Shown here in pieces: positions 56,579 to 64,000 of a DNA stretch of 64,000 nucleotides. The position numbers and the translations under genes are program-made. The notes beneath the pieces were generated by a model. The model was given only the letters and a program-made list of their open reading frames with translations, was not told the origin of the DNA and searched no databases. The stretch is from Vibrio hippocampi (GTDB lineage Bacteria > Pseudomonadota > Gammaproteobacteria > Enterobacterales > Vibrionaceae), in assembly GCF_921292975.1 (NCBI RefSeq), contig NZ_CAKLCM010000002.1, positions 1,364,001 through 1,428,000 on the forward strand, given 5' to 3'. Position 1 is the stretch's first letter, and every line of letters starts with the position of its first letter.

Positions 56579-59041
56579 CTACGAGACTTCAATTGGACCA
56601 CCAAATGCTGTTACAGGTGGCGCTTCACCAACGAATTTCTCAAAATCAACTAAGCAAGTGTTTGCCGACGTTGCTTGCGCTAATTCAGAAGAACCAATAT
56701 CCATGGTTAACGTATTTGGATCGCCGTAAGTATCGATAGCACCAATCTTTTCGTTCAGAGGACCGTACCAAGCTCCCTCTTCAATACGCACCACACCCGG
56801 CGCATAGCTATCAGTGACTACCGCACCCGCTAGCAACTGACCGCGATCATTGAATACGCGTACCAAGTCGCCATCTTTGATGCCTTTTGACTTGGCATCC
56901 GTTGGGTTGATGTAAATCGGCTCACGACCTTGTACCGCATACGTGGCACGGAACTCTTCCGACTCACACATCTGCGAGTGCAGGCGCTTATCAGGGTGAC
57001 AAGATTGCAGCCAGTATGGGTGTTTTTCAGAACCCGGACCACCGTGAGAGCGCTCGGTCTTCTCAAACCACATTGGGTGTTCCTGACAGTGCTTGTAGCC
57101 CATTTTACCAATAGTACGACTGGTGATTTCAATAAAGCCAGACGGCGTACCCAAGGCATTGATCTCAGGATCTTCACGGAACGCTGCATGACGAGTCCAT
57201 GGTTTACCTTTGCCAAAGTCTAGCAAGCCTTGCTCCCAAAACTCGTCAAACTCTGGCATATCAAATTTGCCTTTGTTTGCAGCACGGCAGTCATCATAGA
57301 GACTCTTGACCCATTCCATTTCGGTCATACCGCGGGTGTAGTCTTCTGAACGTCCCCAGCGGCGAGTCAGTTCTGTCATGATCTCAAAGTCGGTCTTCGA
57401 CTGGAACAGCGGGTCGACAAGCTTATGCATTGCGAGTAGACCTCGACCAGAATACGCGCCGTAACCATCAATATCATTACGTTCAAACTGAGTACAAGCA
57501 GGCAGTACAATATCTGCGTGACGACAGGTTGCCGTCCATGCAAAGTCAATCGCAACGACTGTATGAAGATGTCTAAATGCTTTCTTCATACGGTTACGAT
57601 CTTGGTGATGGTGCCAAGGGTTATTACCACTGAATACCATCATCTTAATATCTGGCAACGTCACTTTCGCGCCGTTGGCATTAATGACCTTGCCCGGCTC
57701 GAGTAGCGAGTCTACCCAACGAGCAACAGGAATCACACGACTGTAGCCCTTGAAGTCTTGGTTAGTGTATTTAGGCGTTTGACCTTGATCTAAGTTAAGC
57801 GGGAATGAACCCGGCTTAGCGAAACCCGTTGACGGTACACCAATACCTGAATAGTGGTGACCATAAGAAACACCACCACCAGGCAGACCGATTTGACCAA
57901 TCATTGCCGCAAGAACCGCGCCCATCCAGTAAGGTTGCTCACCATGCTCTTGACGCTGAATACACCAGCCGAACAGTAGCTGAGTACGACCATTCACCAA
58001 CATGCGAGCGAACTCGCGGATCTTATCGGCTGATACGCCACAGATGTCGGCTGCCCACTCTGGCGTCTTCTCAACCTTGTCTTTGGTTTTGCCCGTGACA
58101 TAGTTGACAAAATCTTCAAAACCTAAGCAGTAGGTATCGATAAACTTCTTATCGTAGAGATCTTCCGTGTAAAGCGTGTGTGCAAGACCCAACATAAACG
58201 CCACGTCAGACTGCGGGTTTACATAGATATGATCGTTTTCTAGGTAACGTTGCGTCTTGTTCTTGACGGGATCAACAGAGATAACGTTGATCTCTTTGTC
58301 GGCCACTTTCTGTTTCAGCTGCTCAAGGTACTCAAAAGATTCATGAGTTTCACAAGTCCAACCCACCTGAAGGTTCTTCACAGGGTCGTTTGCCCAAAGA
58401 ATAATGTTGTCACTATTCTCAAGAATCAATTCCCAAGAGGTGCCCTGTGCATACACTTCGGTTGAGCCTAGAACGTAAGGCAGGATCGTTTGACCCGCAC
58501 CTGTTGAGTAGTCACCCACTTTCTTAACTGAATAGCCGTGCATACCGATAGCACGCTGCATATGGTTGTTACAGCTATGCATTTGTCCCGTTTGACGCCA
58601 ACCGGTTTGACCCGCATGCAATGCGTATGGACCGTAATCTTTTTGAACACGCTCTAACTCACGGTAAAAAAGATCCAGTGCCTCATCCCAAGTGACACGA
58701 ACAAAACGGTTGTTACCGCGAGTCTCTGCTGCGTACTTGTGCTTTTTAAGCCAGTCAAGACGAACCATCGGGTAACGCACCCTTGATGGGCTGTAAATGA
58801 TACCTTTGATACCATTGAGCATATCCGTTGGATATTTATCCACTTCCAGCGGTTTAATTTCTTGAACTTTGCCAGCCCACACTCGAGCACGGAATGCGCC
58901 CCAGTGTGAACCCGATACTTTCCAAACGCCATCCGTCTCTGCCGCTTTCGCTGACGCAGAAACCAATAGACTTGGGCCAACTAGAGAGGCGACACCTGCA
59001 CCGGCTGTACCTTTAAGAAAGCTTCTTCTTGTTATTGCCAT
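56579..59041 (-). CDS. torA: Trimethylamine-N-oxide reductase, molybdenum subunit
   Basis: 820 residues. Twin-arginine signal RRSFLKG (about 1-34, AxA end near SAKAAET), periplasmic enzyme with bis-MGD cofactor. Mo-coordinating serine lies in GDYSTGAGQ; other signatures are [16 protein letters not shown] and [19 protein letters not shown]. It reduces TMAO to trimethylamine at the end of an anaerobic respiratory chain. Third gene of torECA; no torD chaperone, or torSTR sensor system, is present in the window. Confidence 0.96.
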   Translation of the reverse strand: MAITRRSFLKGTAGAGVASLVGPSLLVSASAKAAETDGVWKVSGSHWGAFRARVWAGKVQEIKPLEVDKYPTDMLNGIKGIIYSPSRVRYPMVRLDWLKKHKYAAETRGNNRFVRVTWDEALDLFYRELERVQKDYGPYALHAGQTGWRQTGQMHSCNNHMQRAIGMHGYSVKKVGDYSTGAGQTILPYVLGSTEVYAQGTSWELILENSDNIILWANDPVKNLQVGWTCETHESFEYLEQLKQKVADKEINVISVDPVKNKTQRYLENDHIYVNPQSDVAFMLGLAHTLYTEDLYDKKFIDTYCLGFEDFVNYVTGKTKDKVEKTPEWAADICGVSADKIREFARMLVNGRTQLLFGWCIQRQEHGEQPYWMGAVLAAMIGQIGLPGGGVSYGHHYSGIGVPSTGFAKPGSFPLNLDQGQTPKYTNQDFKGYSRVIPVARWVDSLLEPGKVINANGAKVTLPDIKMMVFSGNNPWHHHQDRNRMKKAFRHLHTVVAIDFAWTATCRHADIVLPACTQFERNDIDGYGAYSGRGLLAMHKLVDPLFQSKTDFEIMTELTRRWGRSEDYTRGMTEMEWVKSLYDDCRAANKGKFDMPEFDEFWEQGLLDFGKGKPWTRHAAFREDPEINALGTPSGFIEITSRTIGKMGYKHCQEHPMWFEKTERSHGGPGSEKHPYWLQSCHPDKRLHSQMCESEEFRATYAVQGREPIYINPTDAKSKGIKDGDLVRVFNDRGQLLAGAVVTDSYAPGVVRIEEGAWYGPLNEKIGAIDTYGDPNTLTMDIGSSELAQATSANTCLVDFEKFVGEAPPVTAFGGPIEVS

Positions 59042-59065
59042 TATGTTGCTCCAATTGACGTCTGA

Positions 59066-60247
59066 TTAGTGGTGACCTTCAGAAAAATCTGAAGAGTGCT
59101 TTTGAAGATATTTCAATACCAAGGCTTCTGTATCGGTATCGAAGTTTACAAAGGCGATCATACCGTCAAGCATGCCTACCCAACCATTGGCACTGAAGTG
59201 TGCTTCATCAGGTTGTGTGTGACAGGTAGAACAGTTGGTCTTATACGCTTCACCAGCGGCATCCCAAATAGGATTAAAGTCAGACACCATAGATTCTTGT
59301 TTCATCCAAAGATTGACCGCCACTTTTTCCCAAGGTAGACCAGTTAGCTCATCTTCTTTCTTTTCACCCACAACAACGTCGGCGCTTTGTGACACTTCTT
59401 TGTTCAAGATTGCAGTCGAAATGTTCATACCAAAATCTTCTTGGATGACGCGACCATAGCCTTTGGCTTTACGCCAGCCATCAATCTCTACTTTCACCAT
59501 ATCGTCTTTCACTTCTAGCACTTGAACTTGGCTAGCTGGGCTTAGAAGACCTACCTCGGTTGTGGCCGTTGCATCGGTATAAAGAGGTAAGTGACGTACA
59601 GACACCACTTTGTTGCCTGTCGAGTAAGAGGTGCTGTTGGCGATCTGCTCTAAGTCACCCACAATACCGCTCGCGGCTGCCATATCTTTTGGCAGGTGGT
59701 GAGCGATACCTTTGTGACAGTCAACACAGCTCTGATCACGCTCGGCTGCCGACGTCATCTGTATGCGAGCCGTTGGTGACATGTTTTCAAAGTCCATCGA
59801 GTCATAGTTGTGGCAGTTTTTACATTCAAGAGAGCCATTTGCAGAGAAACGGTCCCATTCATGACGCGCTAGCTCAAGACGACGAGCCTCAAACTTTTCT
59901 GGGGTATCAAGATCGCCAAACACTTGAGCAAACACTTCTTTCGATGCCTGCATCTTACGAGCAATTTTGTCTGTCCAGTTGTGAGGCACGTGACAGTCTG
60001 GGCACGTCGCACGAACACCCGAGGTGTTTTTCCAGTGAACCGTTTCTTGCAGTTCAACGTAAACATTTTCACTCATGGTGTGGCAGCTAATACAAAACTC
60101 TTCGGTATTCGTTACTTCGAGTGCGGTGTTAAAGCCGCCCCAAAAGATAATGCCGCCAATAAAGCCACCTGCGGTGAGTACACCTAAACTGATGTGCACT
60201 GCTGGGCGACTGATGGTGCGCCAAAGTTTAATTAAAAAGGATTTCAT
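59066..60247 (-). CDS. torC: Pentahaem c-type cytochrome TorC
   Basis: 393 residues of NapC/NirT family. N-terminal membrane anchor (about 17-37), four CxxCH in the NapC-like part (CISCHT, CPDCHV, CKNCHN, CVDCHK) and a fifth, CSTCHT, in the C-terminal domain. It passes electrons from menaquinol to TorA in the periplasm. 24 bp separate it from torA. Confidence 0.96.
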   Translation of the reverse strand: MKSFLIKLWRTISRPAVHISLGVLTAGGFIGGIIFWGGFNTALEVTNTEEFCISCHTMSENVYVELQETVHWKNTSGVRATCPDCHVPHNWTDKIARKMQASKEVFAQVFGDLDTPEKFEARRLELARHEWDRFSANGSLECKNCHNYDSMDFENMSPTARIQMTSAAERDQSCVDCHKGIAHHLPKDMAAASGIVGDLEQIANSTSYSTGNKVVSVRHLPLYTDATATTEVGLLSPASQVQVLEVKDDMVKVEIDGWRKAKGYGRVIQEDFGMNISTAILNKEVSQSADVVVGEKKEDELTGLPWEKVAVNLWMKQESMVSDFNPIWDAAGEAYKTNCSTCHTQPDEAHFSANGWVGMLDGMIAFVNFDTDTEALVLKYLQKHSSDFSEGHH

Positions 60248-60289
60248 GTCTTAATCTCTCAAATCGTTATATCTGTTTATGCTGTGTGT

Positions 60290-60466
60290 TTAACCGTGTG
60301 CACCCGGAGGACCCAAGAAAAATACCTGTAGCATCCAAACGATAAAGCCGTAACCACCGACAATGGCCACCGCCAGCAGTGGGAAAAATACCGCGCAGAT
60401 AATAAAAAATGACTTCCATTCCATGCTGTGCTGTCCAGCATCATCCACTTTTTTAACATCACTCAT
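60290..60466 (-). CDS. torE: Small membrane protein TorE
   Basis: 58 residues with one membrane helix (about 18-44, FFIICAVFFPLLAVAIVGGYGF) and a C-terminal GPPGAHG. The start ATG 60466 has AGG seven bases before; an upstream in-frame start would add 20 residues. The order torE-torC-torA is the one known from Shewanella and vibrios. Confidence 0.92.
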   Translation of the reverse strand: MSDVKKVDDAGQHSMEWKSFFIICAVFFPLLAVAIVGGYGFIVWMLQVFFLGPPGAHG

Positions 60467-61284
60467 ACATTTGCCTATTTTGTAATCGCTAAAATTTTTT
60501 TGACCAGCGGTTGGCTCGTCACTCAAATTCTGTTTTATAGTGAAAATGCTAAACCAAACTCTGCTCTCGATTCAAACACTTCCGACGTTTCAAGCCTTAT
60601 TATTCAACCATTCTTTGAGGTCATCCTGAGTTGTATTTAATTAAATATCGATGTGAAAAATTATTAACAGAAATGAAGAAATAAGACCTTTAAAATTATG
60701 TGCCAAATTAACAATTTTTCAACCTAGGGCGCCCGTTACTGTACGATTTTCGAAATAAATGACCGCCAAAACAGACCGATAAATAACAATATTGTTACTA
60801 AAATGTAATCAAGTGTCGCCCGTTCTATTGGACGCCGCTTTGCATCGTAATCGATTAAAATTGCTGCAACCCATACAAAAGTCATAAGCTAAAATGACCC
60901 GTAAAATCCTCACTGGACCTAACCCTATTACTGCTATCACATAGCATGTTGATCATCTAGGTGGTGATGTTCAGCGCCGCTAACGCGTGTCTCTTGTTGG
61001 TCGTCAACACACAGATTTTACCATCAAGAAAATTACGCATAACCCGAAAAAATACCAGTCTGAGTGAGCAAAACCTATTGACAAGTTCGTTACGCACGGA
61101 GTTTAAACTAGGTTATCCACAATAAATGTGGATAACTAAACTAAAGTTAACTCATATACTTATCAATACCGTCCACGAGGCAAGGCAACTCGCACGCAAT
61201 GGAATACATCCAATTTCATATTAGTGTCATAGGCGGCGACTAGTGTGTGGATAGGTGAACATGACACGTCACAAGGAGTGGGCT
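60467..61284. promoter_or_regulatory. torECA upstream region and small-gene promoter
   Basis: 818 bp between divergent transcripts. A 14-bp palindrome TAACAATATTGTTA (60785-60798), TTGACA (61078-61083) as possible -35, and a pair of inverted DnaA boxes (61113-61135) are the features I see. I found no convincing TorR box. Confidence 0.5.
61113..61135. promoter_or_regulatory. Two inverted perfect DnaA boxes
   Basis: TTATCCACA (61113-61121) and TGTGGATAA (61127-61135) are strong-consensus boxes (TTATNCACA), facing each other with 5 bp between; G and C beyond extend the dyad by one base each side. They lie 30-50 bp after a TTGACA element and 150 bp ahead of the 55-codon gene. Confidence 0.85.
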
Positions 61285-61452
61285 ATGAATTATGCGAATA
61301 CAGCAATGGAATCACGATATTTCATCGATGATGAAGCTAAGAATTGGCTGATATGCGATCCCGAAGAAATTCAAGCTAAAAGACCGGAACAAGACGCATT
61401 GTGCGGGAGTGAGCAAACACTACCGAGGCTGGCGAGTTTATCGGTTAACTGA
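61285..61452 (+). CDS. Small hypothetical protein (55 residues)
   Basis: ATG 61285 has AAGGAG at ideal spacing (6 nt), which argues for a real gene; an in-frame ATG at 61255 lacks such a site. The protein begins MNYANTAMESRYFIDDEAKN and is acidic, with two cysteines and no membrane segment. I do not recognise it. It lies downstream of the inverted DnaA boxes and is followed by a hairpin (61492-61512). The same AAGGAGTG-N2-CTATG leader precedes the SDR gene at 63601. Confidence 0.6.
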   Translation: MNYANTAMESRYFIDDEAKNWLICDPEEIQAKRPEQDALCGSEQTLPRLASLSVN

Positions 61453-61491
61453 CTCGACTTTGACTGCGCTTGCCTTCACTGAGAACTGGGA

Positions 61492-61512
61492 GTGTTGCTG
61501 AGATAGCAACAC
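61492..61512 (+). terminator. Hairpin after the small gene
   Basis: GTGTTGCT-GAGAT-AGCAACAC is a perfect 8-bp stem, 40 bp past the stop. The tail has few T, so efficiency is doubtful. Confidence 0.5.
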
Positions 61513-61539
61513 CGTCAGATATTTGATCCAGATAAAACA

Positions 61540-61562
61540 AACCCACCGTAATCTGGTGGGTT
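61540..61562 (-). terminator. Terminator of the coiled-coil lipoprotein gene
   Basis: AACCCACC pairs with GGTGGGTT around a 7-nt loop; the minus strand then reads TGTTTTATC. It lies about 60 bp after the stop codon. Confidence 0.65.
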
Positions 61563-61624
61563 GATGGTTTGCAGCGCTCAAGGTTAACCGACTGCTCGAT
61601 TGATCCTTGTGCGGATTGTGAGCC

Positions 61625-62857
61625 TTACTCTTGAATAGATTCAGGCTGCTGAATAGGTTGTGGATCTTGTATAGACTGTGGCTCTTGCGTCAGTTGCGAA
61701 GCTTGCATCGAAGACACCAATTTTTTCAGAGCCTCAATTTCATCATTATTCAGCGCCGAAGCACTTGCGTCGAGGCTAAACGTCTTAGAATGAGCAAGTT
61801 GCTGTTCTAGCAAAGCAATTTGTTGCTTTAAACGTTGATTTTCCGTCAACAAAGTATCGACGCGACCATCTTGTTTTAACCTATCAATGTCGTGCACAAT
61901 CCATTCAGAATGTGTCGCAAAATCGTGGTCACGATAATCTTCACCTTTCAGATTAGCGGAAATCTTATGTAGGCGCGCTTCCATCTCCAATACGATGGGT
62001 TCGAACTGACCTTTACTCACACTCGACAGTTGTTTCACCTGTTTCGCGACCACTTCTAAGCGACGAGTTTGAAAGCGTATACGAGCCGCTTGGTGTTTGA
62101 TCTCTTCAAACGCTCGAGGTTTCTGGCTAACAAACTGTCCTAACTCTTCAATATCATGAGTCACATTGGCATAAGTTATCGGTGCCAAACGATGATAATC
62201 TTCCAGCTCTAACTGCTCTAATCGCTGTACCAAAGGCGCAACGTAAATGGTGTCAATCACTCTCACTTCCAGCGCATTCGCACGACCTAACCACAGAGTC
62301 TGTTCTTGTTTGGCTCTGTCTTCCTCAGCAATCACTAAGTATTCAAATAGCCGTTGGTACTCTTCCGTGAGGCTACTCATCGCATATTTAAAATACTGAC
62401 TCGCCTCCAACTGCTCTAGATAAGCGTACTCCACCATTGCCGGCGCTAATACTTGATCAGCTTGTTGCTTTAGCTTGAGAATCGCTTTGTAGTGATGTTC
62501 GACGGTATTAATACGATCGCGGAACGCCACCGCATAAGTTTCACTGGAAAACATGGAATGCTTACGATTCAACTGACTGGGATCTTTGCGGATATCAAGA
62601 AAGTGTCCGTGAGCGTTTTTCCAAACCGACATCATCTCTCTGTAGTTTTCAGGTGCATAGAGTTCAAGGTCACCTGCCCCCTCAAGGGTTTGTGACCAAT
62701 GCTGATGAGTTTCTGTGATCGCCTGATATTCGCGATTTGCGACAACATCTTTCTGTACAACGCTGCTTTCTGGCTGAGTCTCAGGCTCTGAAGTACTGGC
62801 GCATGAAAATAGCGTCATGGTACTAATAACCAAAATCACATGTTTAAGTGAAAGCAT
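61625..62857 (-). CDS. Coiled-coil lipoprotein of unknown function
   Basis: 410 residues. Lipobox MTLFSCAS with Cys19 and Ala at +2, predicting outer-membrane location. Nearly the whole mature part is helical with heptad-like patterning (about 70-360), including LLTENQRLKQQIALLEQQL. The C-terminus is Pro/Gln-rich with three hexapeptide repeats P-[QE]-[SP]-I-Q-[DQE] that end at the stop. No family is recognised; a structural envelope role is a guess. Confidence 0.7.
   Translation of the reverse strand: MLSLKHVILVISTMTLFSCASTSEPETQPESSVVQKDVVANREYQAITETHQHWSQTLEGAGDLELYAPENYREMMSVWKNAHGHFLDIRKDPSQLNRKHSMFSSETYAVAFRDRINTVEHHYKAILKLKQQADQVLAPAMVEYAYLEQLEASQYFKYAMSSLTEEYQRLFEYLVIAEEDRAKQEQTLWLGRANALEVRVIDTIYVAPLVQRLEQLELEDYHRLAPITYANVTHDIEELGQFVSQKPRAFEEIKHQAARIRFQTRRLEVVAKQVKQLSSVSKGQFEPIVLEMEARLHKISANLKGEDYRDHDFATHSEWIVHDIDRLKQDGRVDTLLTENQRLKQQIALLEQQLAHSKTFSLDASASALNNDEIEALKKLVSSMQASQLTQEPQSIQDPQPIQQPESIQE
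61628..61681. repeat. Three 18-bp coding repeats ending at the lipoprotein's stop codon
   Basis: Units 61664-61681, 61646-61663 and 61628-61645 (in gene order) encode PQSIQD, PQPIQQ and PESIQE, followed at once by the TAA. Outer units agree at 13 of 18 positions. Confidence 0.8.
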
Positions 62858-63140
62858 GTTTACTCCTTGAACTCCAATCTTATCTTTATCGAACCAACAT
62901 CTTTAGCCGAATGTTGCACGATGTTCGTTGCCGCTTCGATAGCCGTGCCATTATATATGCAAAAGTCGTGACAAAATATAATAGTTTCAATTTATTTGTC
63001 TAATTTTCAATCATTTATCGCTTATTAAAAACGCTCTGATGTCAGAATTTTGTCTTGAGTAGCAATTTGCACCGTTGGAGATTGTCTTCCCCTCTATTCC
63101 ACACTATGTTGAAGGAAACTCAGAAACGAAAGGTACGCCT

Positions 63141-63380
63141 ATGAAATTCACACCAGAGCTTCTCGCACAAATGAACTTGCTAATGCAGTTTGACCTTAGC
63201 AGTGCAGCAACTGGCATCAAGGTTCACAACGATGCCAGCGAGGAGACGCGACAAGCGATTGCCGCTCTTTACAATAAAAAGCTATGTACCCTTCCCGACG
63301 GTGGCTATCTGACTGACGAAGGCATAGAAGTCGCCGAGCACGCTGACAAGATCCTTAGAATCTTATCCGCCTCGGTATAA
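63141..63380 (+). CDS. TIGR02647-family small protein
   Basis: 79 residues. The sequence MKFTPELLAQMNLLMQFDLS...GGYLTDEGIEVAEHADKILRIL matches the conserved proteobacterial family named TIGR02647 as I recall it. It has a winged-helix-like pattern (helices then GGYLTDEG wing), so DNA binding is possible. ATG 63141 has AAGG at 9 nt; an upstream start at 63075 would add 22 residues without support. Function unknown. Confidence 0.8.
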   Translation: MKFTPELLAQMNLLMQFDLSSAATGIKVHNDASEETRQAIAALYNKKLCTLPDGGYLTDEGIEVAEHADKILRILSASV

Positions 63381-63389
63381 CAGTTACCT

Positions 63390-63413
63390 ACCCACACCTC
63401 TGCGGGTGTGGGT
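63390..63413 (+). terminator. Terminator after the TIGR02647 gene
   Basis: ACCCACACC pairs with GGTGTGGGT around a 6-nt loop, followed by TGTCTACTTTT. Confidence 0.8.
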
Positions 63414-63600
63414 TGTCTACTTTTAAGGGGTCATATCACATATCATCCTTGACCTCTGCCCTAACTCCTAGCCCGACATTCAATTCTTAACACGCTAGTG
63501 CATCTGCTGAGTTGCAGAAAAATAATCTTTTCTCAATAATAGATTCAACCTCACAGAAAAGTTCAGCAACTTTCAATCCGTGTCGCACAAGGAGTGCCCT

Positions 63601-64000
63601 ATGGAACAATCACATATTCTCATCGTCGGTGCTGGTTGGTTGGGTATGCCATTAGCAAAAGCGCTAATGCAGCAGGGATATAAAGTCACAGCCACTCGAA
63701 CACTAGAGTCTGGTGTAACGGCATTAGTAGAACACGGAATCAATGGCTTTTCACTCGATCTTGCCAAGCAAGACACTGAACTCGCCATAAAGCAAACCAG
63801 TTTAGATATCGAAAATTTAGGCATTACCGCTATTATTGGTTGTTTCCCACCTGGCTTCAGAAAAGGGGCAGGCGACGGCTATCCGAAGCACTGGCAAACC
63901 CTCACACAGATCGCGAAACAGGCAAAGGTAAAAAAGCTTGTCATGATAAGCTCTTCAGCGGTCTATCCAGAGCAAGGTGAGATCATGACTGAAGATATGG
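63601..64000 (+). CDS. NAD(P)-dependent SDR/epimerase-like protein, 5' part
   Basis: 133 codons are visible before the window ends. The N-terminus has a nucleotide-binding motif ILIVGAGWLGMPLAKALMQQG (G-x-G-x-x-G) and VKKLVMISSSAVYPEQGEI, with the S-S-S-A-V-Y stretch typical of extended SDRs (YeeZ-like epimerase/dehydratase family). AAGGAG precedes the ATG. Substrate is not predictable from this part. Confidence 0.82.
   Translation, partial: MEQSHILIVGAGWLGMPLAKALMQQGYKVTATRTLESGVTALVEHGINGFSLDLAKQDTELAIKQTSLDIENLGITAIIGCFPPGFRKGAGDGYPKHWQTLTQIAKQAKVKKLVMISSSAVYPEQGEIMTEDM

Overview
The window is a stretch of gamma-proteobacterial chromosome that reads as Vibrio. The evidence is gene content and order: the three-gene norspermidine operon with a fused Dat-Ddc protein, VarA/UvrC/PgsA followed by a Cys-Gly-Leu-Gly tRNA cluster, torECA, the tol-pal/cyd/ruv block, and an AlaE exporter. 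I cannot assign a species. Almost everything is core chromosome; only the first ~3.2 kb looks like accessory DNA.

Layout. 1-3.2 kb: one end of an integrative element (partial SUMF1-like gene, NYN-domain protein, tyrosine integrase) abutting the 3' end of a tRNA-Ser. 3.4-10.6 kb: alanine exporter, Cache-type hybrid histidine kinase, UPF0149 protein, two outer-membrane barrel genes and a TVGYGD potassium channel with an RCK domain. 10.7-20.8 kb: nadA, the ybgC-tolQRAB-pal-cpoB envelope operon and the cydABX-ybgE bd-oxidase operon with two perfect FNR boxes. 21.1-25.4 kb: ruvC, ruvA, ruvB and aspS. 25.6-28.4 kb: a DUF72 gene and the cmoA-cmoB tRNA wobble-modification pair. 28.5-31.9 kb: a little-understood trio of retropepsin-like lipoprotein, inactive transglutaminase/7TM protein and RimK-type ATP-grasp ligase. 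31.9-37.3 kb: norspermidine biosynthesis. 38.1-42.5 kb: a very large lipoprotein pullulanase. 42.7-50.4 kb: riboflavin synthase, four tRNAs, pgsA, uvrC, varA and polB. 50.4-64 kb: nucleotidyltransferase, glycine-zipper lipoprotein, efpL-yciU, a broken DUF2750 gene, Mn-pyrophosphatase, a GH36-like glycosidase, torECA, a 55-residue small protein, a coiled-coil lipoprotein, a TIGR02647-type protein and the start of an SDR-type gene.

Functional themes: envelope integrity (Tol-Pal, barrels, lipoproteins), low-oxygen respiration (bd oxidase, TMAO reductase), DNA repair (RuvABC, UvrC, Pol II), translation support (AspS, CmoAB, EfpL, tRNAs) and biofilm-related polyamine synthesis.

The least expected signal is not a gene. 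At least eight genes here have a 14-21 bp tandem duplication sitting on, or immediately after, the stop codon, so that stop codons are repeated downstream. A ninth has an in-frame 18-bp version running up to its stop, and two upstream regions carry similar duplications. I found these by eye; a genome-wide tandem-repeat scan relative to stop codons is the decisive test.
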